Part shown: piece by piece, positions 1 to 7,337 of the stretch | How positions within the stretch are numbered: position 1 is the first letter of the stretch | Layout of the letters: each line of letters opens with the position of its first letter | Program-made: the position numbers and the translations under genes | Notes under the pieces: generated by a model | Database searches by the model: none | What the model saw: only the letters and a program-made list of their open reading frames with translations | Told to the model about the DNA's origin: nothing | NCBI GenBank assembly: GCA_910585905.1 | Contig: CAJUID010000019.1 | Location: 1 to 53,736 of the forward strand | Direction: 5' to 3' | Length of the DNA: 53,736 nucleotides | DNA from: an uncultured Lachnospiraceae bacterium | Lineage (GTDB): Bacteria; Bacillota; Clostridia; Lachnospirales; Lachnospiraceae

Positions 1-88
1 GCGAGGGTCAAATACCCCGCCCCTCTGGGGCGAACTTGCTAAAAAGAAGCTAAGCCATGCCCCGTTGCTTGCAGCGGGGTATTTGACT
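1..88 (+). repeat. Type A structured repeat, cut by the window edge
   Basis: This is the right-hand 88 bases of the 144-bp repeat found complete at 16915, 21487 and 26833. It differs from them by one base (taagCcatg instead of taagTcatg). It contains the whole second hairpin domain, whose outer stem is GTCAAATACCCCGC pairing with GCGGGGTATTTGAC. The first hairpin domain lies beyond the window. It has the same orientation as every other copy here. Confidence 0.93.
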
Positions 89-199
89 ATTTTACAATTC
101 ACAGTTAAAAAATAGATAATAATTTATTGTAAGTAAAAAAGAAATGCCGGTTGCTCTGGAAATTTTAGATGTTGTAATTATTTGTTAAAATATCTTTAC

Positions 200-228
200 T
201 TGCTAAGGATAATATTTTTTTGTATACT
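200..228 (+). promoter_or_regulatory. SigA-type promoter for the acetyltransferase gene
   Basis: TTGCTA (200-205), a 17-base spacer and TATACT (223-228), the latter preceded by TG (extended -10). The leader contains a small inverted repeat, GCCT-atgg-AGGC, near 251-262. Confidence 0.5.
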
Positions 229-317
229 AATTTAATAGATTGTTTATGACGCCTATGGAGGCATGATTGGAAGTGTGAAATGTTATGTGCCACCAGGAAA
301 GGAAATGGAAAAGCAGT

Positions 318-785
318 ATGGTACGTTTGGCGAAAAGAGAGGATTTAGTTAGGATTAATGAGTTAAGATGGCAGGTAAATAATTTGCATTGTATGGGACG
401 GCCGGATATATTTAGGAGTGGTTTTCAGGATGAATTGCGGGATTTTGTTTATGATATTTATGAGTTTGACAATTCAGACGTGATTGCGGTAGTCCGGGAT
501 GAAGTAATATGTGGTTATGCCTGTGTGGAATATATTGATAAGCCTTTATCAGCGTATACATGGAAACGGTCATTTTACCACATTAGTGAGTTTGGCATGG
601 ATTCCGAATTTAGAAGGCAGGGAGTGGCGACGGAGTTATTTGAATTTATCAAGGAACATGCAAAAAGCAAGGGGCTTGATAAAATCGAGCTGGATGTCTG
701 GGAATTTAATGATATAGCCTTAAGATTTTATGAGTCATTGGGTTTTCGCACTTATCGAAGATATATGGAATTTGATAACCAGTAA
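318..785 (+). CDS. GNAT family N-acetyltransferase
   Basis: A protein of about 155 residues of the GNAT fold, which transfers an acetyl group from acetyl-CoA to an amine; the substrate is unknown. The family signature is in the C-terminal half: an F-R-R-Q-G-V-A-T-E-L motif of the (R/Q)xxGxG/A type that binds the CoA pyrophosphate, followed by D-V-W-E-F-N-D-I-A-L-R-F-Y-E-S-L-G-F-R, the usual last strand and helix. The ATG at 318 (MVRLAKRED) matches where GNAT domains normally begin; an in-frame ATG at 285 would add 11 residues. A promoter lies at 200-228. It has no operon partner; the next gene is more than 400 bases away. Confidence 0.85.
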   Translation: MVRLAKREDLVRINELRWQVNNLHCMGRPDIFRSGFQDELRDFVYDIYEFDNSDVIAVVRDEVICGYACVEYIDKPLSAYTWKRSFYHISEFGMDSEFRRQGVATELFEFIKEHAKSKGLDKIELDVWEFNDIALRFYESLGFRTYRRYMEFDNQ

Positions 786-1132
786 ACTAATTAAAAGTAT
801 GTGCCCACGTATATTCCCTTTTCTTAATTATTTAATTTTTTTTGCCTATAAAGGATGCCACCTGCTAATTTTTCTAACTAAATATTCTAAATCAGGATAT
901 ACAATGTTCTGTATAGCTTGACACGTACAATATCTTCATTGTTATCTTTCTTCATCACTTCATCTTTTTGTCCCAGCATAACAAACAAACTATGACGCCA
1001 TTATGTCATAGTTAGCTTGAAGAAGCAAGTATTTCAAATTTTTCCTGCCAAATTTCCAGAGAATCTCCCACCTTGCAAATTAAAAAGTTATTCTGCGTAA
1101 AATTTGCCTATATTTAACCGCCATAGTTATGG
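786..1132. other. Intergenic region with a possible decayed minus-strand gene
   Basis: No convincing intact gene. On the minus strand a 30-codon frame runs from 979 to 887 (MLGQKDEVMKKDNNED...). Another minus-strand frame just beyond it reads like a protein C-terminus (...YPDLEYLVRKISRWHPL) before a stop near 855. This could be one gene broken by a frameshift, or chance. An inverted repeat at 988-1013 follows the upstream end of this frame. Confidence 0.35.
988..1013. repeat. Inverted repeat AACTATGAC-N8-GTCATAGTT
   Basis: A perfect 9-base inverted repeat with an 8-base spacer. It could be a regulator site or a hairpin. It lies about 120 bases upstream of the AraC-type box of the GH94 gene. 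Confidence 0.6.
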
Positions 1133-1192
1133 CATGAATCTGACATTTATGTAAAGAGATTGATATACATAAATTTGGCAGAGTCGTATGCT
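1133..1192 (+). promoter_or_regulatory. Beta-glucan regulon operator/promoter 1
   Basis: A box resembling CATGATTTTGATATTTTTG (15 of 19 matches) at 1133-1151, a second half-site TTGATATAC at 1160-1168 and a -10 hexamer TATGCT at 1187-1192. The box-to--10 distance is 54 bases, the same as at 3648, 7096 and 10954. The -35 position is occupied by the second half-site, as expected for an AraC-type activator. Transcription would start near 1199, which excludes an upstream ATG at 1160 as the gene start. Confidence 0.7.
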
Positions 1193-1222
1193 TTTGTTAA
1201 ATTTTTAGGAGGGAGAATAGTT

Positions 1223-3637
1223 ATGAAGTTTGGCTATTTTGATAACGACAAAAGAGAATACGTAATTAATAGGCCGGATACACCGGCGCCATGGGCGAAT
1301 TATCTGGGTTCACCGGCATATGGTGCAATTATATCCAATAATGCCGGCGGATATAGCTTTGCCAGGTCTGGTGCAAATGGCAGGATATTGCGTTATGTAT
1401 TTAATGATTTTGACCAACCGGGGCGTTACATTTATATTCGTGACTGTGACAGCAAGGATTACTGGTCTGCTTCTTGGCAGCCGGTTGGAAAGGATCTTGC
1501 AGATTATAAAAGTGAGTGCCGCCATGGAACAGCATATACTAAGCTGCTTGCAGATTACAGTGGGATTCATTCTGAGGCATTGTATTATGTACCTCTGGAT
1601 GAAGAGTATGAAATTTGGGAGGTCAGCCTGACAAACTGTTCTAATACAGAAAGAAAGTTAATTATAACAGGATATGCAGAATTTACGAATAATAGCAACT
1701 ATGAGCAGGATCAAGTTAATCTGCAGTATTCACAATTTATTACGAGAACCAAATTTTGTAAAAACCGTATTTGCCAAATGATTCATGGGAATCTTGATGG
1801 AATGGAGAAAGGGGAAGATGTAGATGATAAGGTTGTAATTGAACGCTTTTTCGGCATGGCTGGTGCAGATGTCCAGTCATATTGTGGGGATAAGGAGAAG
1901 TTTCTGGGGCGTTATCACGGTTATGGCAATCCAGAGGGTGTAATCCATGGAAAACTTGATGGTTCACTTAATTACAATGAAAATGGGTGTGGTGCGCTTT
2001 CTGCTTCAATCACGCTGAAACCGGGGGAGACGAAAAACCTGGCATTTGTTCTTGGCATGAAGAACAATGATGAGGCAGAAATGATTATAAACAAATATCA
2101 GTGTCCGGAGGAGGTTTGTAGGGAAGATTTGAATAAATTAATATCATATTGGCATGGCAAACTTTCTCATTTTCAGGTGAAAACGCCAAGTGAGGAGTTT
2201 GACAGCATGATTAATACATGGAATGCTTATAATTGCTTTATGACATTTATTTGGTCACGTGCAGCTTCTTTTATTTATTGCGGTTTGCGTAATGGATATG
2301 GATATCGCGACACGGTGCAGGATATTCAGGGGATAATCCATTTGGCTCCGGAAATGGCTGCTGAGAAAATCCGTTTTATGCTTTCGGCTCAGGTAGATAA
2401 TGGTGGGGGATTGCCTCTTGTAAAGTTTACGCATAACCCAGGGCATGAGGATACACCAGATGATCCTTCTTATGTGAAAGAAACAGGTCATCCGGCATAT
2501 CGTGCAGATGATGCTTTATGGCTGTTTCCGACAGTTTATAAATATATTTCTGAATCAGGGAACCTTGCATTTATTGATGAAGTAATTCCTTTTGCTAATA
2601 AGGATAAGGGAACAGTATATGAGCATTTGAAACGCGCAATTGATTTTTCAATGAACCGTCTTGGAAGGCATAAGATGCCGGCGGGACTTTATGCCGACTG
2701 GAATGATTGCCTGCGGCTTGGAAAAAAAGGGGAGTCTACCTTTGTGGCATTTCAGTTCTATTTGGCAATGACAATTATTAAAAAAATTGCAGAATATAAA
2801 AAGGATTTAGATTATATCAGTTACATTGAAGAGGCTCAGGCAAAATTAGGAGCAGCAATACAAGAATTGTGCTGGGACGAAGACAGGTTTATCCGCGGGT
2901 ATACAGAAGAAGGAGAGGTGATTGGCAACCGAACGGCTGCGGAGGCAAATATATGGCTGAACCCGCAAAGTTGGGCTGTTATTAGCGGGGCTGCCGATGA
3001 TGGACAGGCAGATGCTGCCCTGGATACTGTATATAAAAGATTGAATACCGAGTATGGTGCAATCCTAATGGATCCACCTTACCATAAGCATGCTTTTGGC
3101 GGTGCGCTTGCCGTTATCTATAATGCCGGGACAAAAGAAAATGCAGGAATATTTTCACAGTCACAAGGATGGATCATATTGGCGGAAGCCCTGAGGGGGC
3201 ATGGAAACCGTGCGTTTACATATTTTATAGAAAATGCCCCGGCTGCACAAAACGACCGGGCGGAAATCAGGAAATTAGAGCCATACTGTTATGGGCAGTT
3301 TACAGAGGGAAAGGATAGCCCGCATTTTGGGCGTTCTCACGTGCACTGGCTTACGGGAACAGCATCTACGGTTATGGTAGGATGTGTGGAGGGCATATTA
3401 GGAATACGGCCTGATTTCTACGGCCTAAAAATAGAACCTTCTATTCCGGCAGAATGGGAACGTTTTGAGATGCAGAAAGATTTTAGGGGAAAACACTTGA
3501 ATATAGTGGTTAAAAATCCTGGGCATAAAGAATCAGGGTTTAAAAGGCTGATGCTAGATGGAAAAGAGATAGAAGGAAATTACATTTTAGCGGAATTATT
3601 GGGAGAAGAGTCCGAAATTGTACTGGAAATGTCCTAA
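1223..3637 (+). CDS. GH94 disaccharide phosphorylase (cellobiose-phosphorylase-like)
   Basis: A cytoplasmic inverting phosphorylase of 804 residues that would split a beta-linked disaccharide with phosphate into glucose 1-phosphate and a monosaccharide. The N-terminus (MKFGYFDNDKREYVI, NYLGSPAYGAIISNNAGGYSF) matches the beta-sandwich start of cellobiose phosphorylases. The G-Y-R-D-T-V-Q-D motif and Y-A-D-W-N-D-C (probable general acid near Asp495) belong to the (alpha/alpha)6 domain. Length fits GH94 (about 800). The start at 1223 follows AGGAGGG and lies downstream of the predicted promoter. It leads a beta-glucan locus, so cellobiose or laminaribiose from glucan hydrolysis are likely substrates; cellobionate or chitobiose cannot be excluded from sequence alone. 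Confidence 0.85.
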   Translation: MKFGYFDNDKREYVINRPDTPAPWANYLGSPAYGAIISNNAGGYSFARSGANGRILRYVFNDFDQPGRYIYIRDCDSKDYWSASWQPVGKDLADYKSECRHGTAYTKLLADYSGIHSEALYYVPLDEEYEIWEVSLTNCSNTERKLIITGYAEFTNNSNYEQDQVNLQYSQFITRTKFCKNRICQMIHGNLDGMEKGEDVDDKVVIERFFGMAGADVQSYCGDKEKFLGRYHGYGNPEGVIHGKLDGSLNYNENGCGALSASITLKPGETKNLAFVLGMKNNDEAEMIINKYQCPEEVCREDLNKLISYWHGKLSHFQVKTPSEEFDSMINTWNAYNCFMTFIWSRAASFIYCGLRNGYGYRDTVQDIQGIIHLAPEMAAEKIRFMLSAQVDNGGGLPLVKFTHNPGHEDTPDDPSYVKETGHPAYRADDALWLFPTVYKYISESGNLAFIDEVIPFANKDKGTVYEHLKRAIDFSMNRLGRHKMPAGLYADWNDCLRLGKKGESTFVAFQFYLAMTIIKKIAEYKKDLDYISYIEEAQAKLGAAIQELCWDEDRFIRGYTEEGEVIGNRTAAEANIWLNPQSWAVISGAADDGQADAALDTVYKRLNTEYGAILMDPPYHKHAFGGALAVIYNAGTKENAGIFSQSQGWIILAEALRGHGNRAFTYFIENAPAAQNDRAEIRKLEPYCYGQFTEGKDSPHFGRSHVHWLTGTASTVMVGCVEGILGIRPDFYGLKIEPSIPAEWERFEMQKDFRGKHLNIVVKNPGHKESGFKRLMLDGKEIEGNYILAELLGEESEIVLEMS

Positions 3638-3647
3638 AAAGTTATGA

Positions 3648-3707
3648 CATGATTTTGATATTTTTGGTATGTTTCTTGTATATTGTTTTGACGGATTTGT
3701 TTATAGT
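3648..3707 (+). promoter_or_regulatory. Beta-glucan regulon operator/promoter 2
   Basis: CATGATTTTGATATTTTTG at 3648-3666 is identical over 19 bases to the site at 10954. A second half-site TTGTATATT begins at 3676 and TATAGT lies at 3702-3707, 54 bases from the box start. An alternative constitutive promoter (TTGACG at 3688, 18 bases, TATGAA at 3712) is also possible. Confidence 0.75.
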
Positions 3708-3756
3708 AAAGTATGAAAAGAAGAATTAAAATAATTAATATTAAGGAGGAATTAAT

Positions 3757-5160
3757 ATGAAAAAAAAGTACATGAGTATCTTATTGACAGCGGCATTAGC
3801 CGTAGGGGCCTTGACTGGTTGCGGTGCAAATGATTCTAAACAGAAGGATTCGGATACGAAAAAGGCAGACAGTAATAATGATGGCGAGGGCAAAGTTATC
3901 AATATTTACAGTTGGAATGATGAGTTCTACAAGCGGGTGCTGGCAGTTTATCCAGAAGTAAAAGAGACATCAAAAGATGGTTCGGTGACCACATTAAAAG
4001 ATGGAACTGAAATTCACTGGATTATTAATCCGAACCAGGATGGCGTATACCAGCAGAAACTTGATGAGGCTTTATTAAATCAGGCAGATGCAGCAGCGGA
4101 TGATAAAGTAGATATCTTTTTATCAGAAACAGATTATGTGTATAAGTATACAGATGCAGAGGCAGATGCAGCAATCCCTCTGAAAGACCTTGGCATTGAT
4201 CCTGAGAAAGACCTTGCAGACCAGTATAGTTTTACAAAGGTAACGGCTTCTGATGAATATGGCGTACAGAGAGGTTCCACATGGCAGTGTTGTCCGGGTC
4301 TGCTGGTATACCGCCGCGATATCGCAAAAAAAGTGTTTGGCACGGATGACCCAACAGAGATTGGTGAGAAAGTAAAAGACTGGAATGTCATGGAAGAGAC
4401 AGCAAAGGAATTAAAGGCAAAAGGATATTATACATTTGCATCCTATGCAGACACGTTCCGTTTATATGGCAACAGCATTGATGAGCCTTGGGTGAAAGCG
4501 GGCGATACGGTGATTAAGATTGACCAGAAAATTATGGAATGGGTAGACAATTCGAAAAAGTGGTTGGATGCAGGTTATTTGAACAAGACAGTAAAGGGTC
4601 AGTGGAATAATGATTGGAACCAGGCAATGGGTTCTAAATCAAAAGTATTTGCATTCCTTTTCCCGGCATGGGGAATTGATTTTACTTTAAAGCCAAACTG
4701 GGATGGCGACAATGGTGCATGGGCCGTTACAAATCCACCGCAGGAGTACAATTGGGGAGGTTCTTATGTTCATGCATGCACAGGAACAGATAATCCGCAG
4801 CATGTAAAAGATATTATTCTTGCAGTAACTGCAAATAAAGATAATCTGTTAAAGATATCAAAAGATTACTTAGATTACACAAATACACAGAGCGGTATGA
4901 AAGAGGCGGCAAAAGATAATAAGACATATGCTTCTGAGTTCCTTGGCGGCCAGAATTCTTTTGAATACTTTGCTCCAGTTGCAGAAAATATCAAGATTGC
5001 ACCGCTTTCTGCTTATGACCAGGGATGCGTTGAATTAATCCAGAACTCCTTTACTGATTATTTCCAGGGTAAAGTAGCCTTTGATAAGGCAAAGACAAAC
5101 TTTGAGACGGCAATCAGGGAGCGTTATCCGGAAATAACAGAAATTCAGTGGCCAAAATAA
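3757..5160 (+). CDS. CUT1-type sugar ABC transporter substrate-binding lipoprotein
   Basis: An extracellular sugar-binding protein of 467 residues anchored by lipid. The N-terminus is a lipoprotein signal peptide with a lipobox near residue 22 (ALTGC). A Lys/Asp-rich linker follows, then a type I solute-binding fold (INIYSWNDEFYKRVL..., many aromatic residues typical of oligosaccharide clefts). An AAGGAGG site precedes the ATG. It is followed by two CUT1 permeases and flanked by two GH94 phosphorylases, so it probably captures beta-gluco-oligosaccharides or disaccharides released by the GH16 enzyme. Expression is likely driven by the AraC-type promoter at 3648-3707. Confidence 0.88.
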   Translation: MKKKYMSILLTAALAVGALTGCGANDSKQKDSDTKKADSNNDGEGKVINIYSWNDEFYKRVLAVYPEVKETSKDGSVTTLKDGTEIHWIINPNQDGVYQQKLDEALLNQADAAADDKVDIFLSETDYVYKYTDAEADAAIPLKDLGIDPEKDLADQYSFTKVTASDEYGVQRGSTWQCCPGLLVYRRDIAKKVFGTDDPTEIGEKVKDWNVMEETAKELKAKGYYTFASYADTFRLYGNSIDEPWVKAGDTVIKIDQKIMEWVDNSKKWLDAGYLNKTVKGQWNNDWNQAMGSKSKVFAFLFPAWGIDFTLKPNWDGDNGAWAVTNPPQEYNWGGSYVHACTGTDNPQHVKDIILAVTANKDNLLKISKDYLDYTNTQSGMKEAAKDNKTYASEFLGGQNSFEYFAPVAENIKIAPLSAYDQGCVELIQNSFTDYFQGKVAFDKAKTNFETAIRERYPEITEIQWPK

Positions 5161-5210
5161 TGCATTAGGGGCTGCATGGCAGCTTCTGGGGAAGAAAGGA
5201 GTGCTGGTCT

Positions 5211-6161
5211 GTGAAAAAGAAACGTAAAAGTATTAGTTATGCGAAGTGGGGGTATATCTTTATTCTTCCTTTTTTTGCAAGTTTTTTCATCTTTTCTTTT
5301 ATTCCTTTGGCAGACACAATCCGATACAGTTTTTTTGAATATTACCGCTCTGGAATCAAAGAAATTGGACCGAATTTCGTAGGAATGGAAAATTATGTGA
5401 GTTTACTGGAATCAGATATGCTCAAATATGCAGGAAATACTATTATTTTGTGGGTTATCGGATTTATCCCACAGATTGTAATAGCATTGCTGCTCGCTGC
5501 ATGGTTTGTAGATATTCGGCTGAAAATCCACGCAAAACAATTTTTCAAGGTCGTAATTTACTTACCAAACCTGATCATGGCATCAGCATTTGCAATGTTG
5601 TTTTTTACCTTATTTTCAACAAATGGGCCGATCAATGAGATTTTAATGGCTATAAAAATTATTAAGGAACCAATCGATTTTATGGGTTCTATCTTTGGAA
5701 CAAGATCACTGGTCGGACTTATGAACTTTTTGATGTGGTTCGGAAATACGACTATCATGTTGATGGCAGCAATTATGGGAATCAGTACAGATATTTTTGA
5801 GGCTTCTGAATTGGATGGCTGCAATAGCATACAGAGATTTTTTAGGATAACTCTTCCGCTGATTCGTCCAATCCTTGCATACACATTGATTACATCTATT
5901 ATTGGCGGGCTGCAGATGTTTGATGTTCCGCAGATTTTGACAAATGGACAGGGAAGGCCGGATCGTACATCTATGACCTTGATTATGTTCTTGAACAGTC
6001 ATTTAAAGAGTAAGAATTATGGTATGGCAGGAGCACTATCTGTCTATCTGTTTATTGTCAGTGGTATTTTGTGTTTCTTTGTGTACCGCATGACCAATGG
6101 CAATAATTCAGATAAACCGGGAATATCTGCTAAATTAAGAAAAAGGGCAAGGAGGGGATAG
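5211..6161 (+). CDS. Sugar ABC transporter permease (MalF/UgpA type)
   Basis: A membrane protein of 316 residues with about six hydrophobic segments. The cytoplasmic EAA loop that docks the ATPase is visible as E-A-S-E-L-D-G-C-N-S-I-Q-R-F-F-R-I-T-L-P-L. The start is GTG at 5211, preceded by AAAGGAG. It lies between the binding protein (50-base gap) and the second permease (3-base gap), so the three are one operon. No ATPase gene is nearby; CUT1 systems in Firmicutes often share a general MsmK-type ATPase encoded elsewhere, which is the likely case here. Confidence 0.9.
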   Translation: MKKKRKSISYAKWGYIFILPFFASFFIFSFIPLADTIRYSFFEYYRSGIKEIGPNFVGMENYVSLLESDMLKYAGNTIILWVIGFIPQIVIALLLAAWFVDIRLKIHAKQFFKVVIYLPNLIMASAFAMLFFTLFSTNGPINEILMAIKIIKEPIDFMGSIFGTRSLVGLMNFLMWFGNTTIMLMAAIMGISTDIFEASELDGCNSIQRFFRITLPLIRPILAYTLITSIIGGLQMFDVPQILTNGQGRPDRTSMTLIMFLNSHLKSKNYGMAGALSVYLFIVSGILCFFVYRMTNGNNSDKPGISAKLRKRARRG

Positions 6162-6164
6162 CTT

Positions 6165-7010
6165 ATGAAATCAAAAAGAGCCGATAGCCTGCGGAGTGTT
6201 ATTGCACATGTTTTGCTTGTTATCCTTTCGTTTATGTGTCTGTTCTTCTTCTATATTCTGGTGGTGAACGCAACGCATTCGCATGCAGACTTACAGAAGG
6301 GATTTTCAGCACTGCCGGGAGGCCATCTAATTAAAAATTTTTTAAGTGTAGCAAATGATGGAACATTTCCGATGTTTCGGGGCATTTTAAACAGTTTGAT
6401 TGTTTCTGGTTGCTCGGCTGCAATTTGTACATATTTTTCATCGCTGACGGCATATGGGCTTTATGCATATGATTTTAAATTTAAAAAAATAGCATTTACT
6501 TTTATTATGGCAATTCTCGTTATGCCAACTCAGGTTACAGCGATGGGATTTCTCCGTCTTGTTACGAATATGGGCATGTATGATTCGTTGCTGCCGCTTA
6601 TTATTCCTTCCATTGCATCTCCGTCTGTATTCTATTTTATGTACAGCTATCTTCAGTCCTCCCTTCCACTGTCGCTAGTGGAAGCATCGAGGATTGATGG
6701 ATGTGGAGAATTTCGGACTTTTAATAAGATAGTATTGCCAATTATGAAACCGGCAATTGCGGTGCAGGCAATCTTCTCATTTGTTGGTTCATGGAATAAT
6801 TATTTCGTTCCGGCATTAATCATCCAGTCAAAGGATAAAATGACTGTGCCGATACTGATCGCAACACTCCGAGGTGCCGATTATATGAACTTTGATATGG
6901 GAAAAATATATATGATGATTATGATAGCAGTCGTTCCGATCATTCTTGTGTATTTATTACTTTCAAAATATATTATTGCGGGCATTACACTTGGCGGTGT
7001 AAAGGAGTAA
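6165..7010 (+). CDS. Sugar ABC transporter permease (MalG/UgpE type)
   Basis: The partner permease of 281 residues with six predicted membrane segments and the EAA loop E-A-S-R-I-D-G-C-G-E-F-R-T-F-N-K-I-V-L-P. It starts three bases after the first permease, behind AGGAGGGG. A Rho-independent terminator at 7037-7087 ends the unit before the next operator begins, so the importer and the downstream GH94 gene are separate transcripts. Confidence 0.9.
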   Translation: MKSKRADSLRSVIAHVLLVILSFMCLFFFYILVVNATHSHADLQKGFSALPGGHLIKNFLSVANDGTFPMFRGILNSLIVSGCSAAICTYFSSLTAYGLYAYDFKFKKIAFTFIMAILVMPTQVTAMGFLRLVTNMGMYDSLLPLIIPSIASPSVFYFMYSYLQSSLPLSLVEASRIDGCGEFRTFNKIVLPIMKPAIAVQAIFSFVGSWNNYFVPALIIQSKDKMTVPILIATLRGADYMNFDMGKIYMMIMIAVVPIILVYLLLSKYIIAGITLGGVKE

Positions 7011-7036
7011 TTCTTAAACAATACATTTAAGGTAAT

Positions 7037-7087
7037 ACATCCATAGTTCAATTCTGGAATACAGTTTGGGGCTATGGATGTTTTTTT
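7037..7087 (+). terminator. Intrinsic terminator after the importer operon
   Basis: The stem ACATCCATAG (7037-7046) pairs with CTATGGATGT (7072-7081) and is followed by a T run to 7087. The next operator box starts nine bases later. Confidence 0.85.
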
Positions 7088-7095
7088 GATAATGG

Positions 7096-7155
7096 CATGT
7101 ATTTGATATTTTCTTTATAAATATGATATACGTTTTTTGCGGCTTTAAGTAAAAT
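7096..7155 (+). promoter_or_regulatory. Beta-glucan regulon operator/promoter 3
   Basis: A box matching 15 of 19 bases of the consensus at 7096-7114, a second half-site ATGATATAC at 7123-7131 and TAAAAT at 7150-7155. The box-to--10 spacing is again 54 bases. There is no good -35 hexamer, which suggests activator dependence. Confidence 0.7.
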
Positions 7156-7337
7156 GTAAAAAAATAAACGAAAGTGATTATTAAGAGAAAAAGAAATGCA
7201 GCAGTTTGACTCACGGCGGATTAACAGCTTTCGGAGAACTGACGGTCTCGGCAGAAGAGATTGCGATACAAATTGGAATATTGAAACTAGGGAATTAAGG
7301 GAATAATCAAACAGTTATAAGACAAGGAGGAACAAGG
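7156..7337 (+). other. Leader of the second GH94 gene
   Basis: About 170 bases of untranslated leader. It contains a 36-codon frame from ATG at 7197 and, in another frame, a stretch reading like protein (ending ...LTVSAEEIAIQIGILKLGN). No riboswitch is recognised. It may be a gene remnant. Confidence 0.3.

Noticed and set aside
1160..1222. Upstream ATG for the first GH94 gene
   Set aside because: It lies upstream of the predicted -10 at 1187 and has no ribosome site; the family start is at 1223 behind AGGAGGG.
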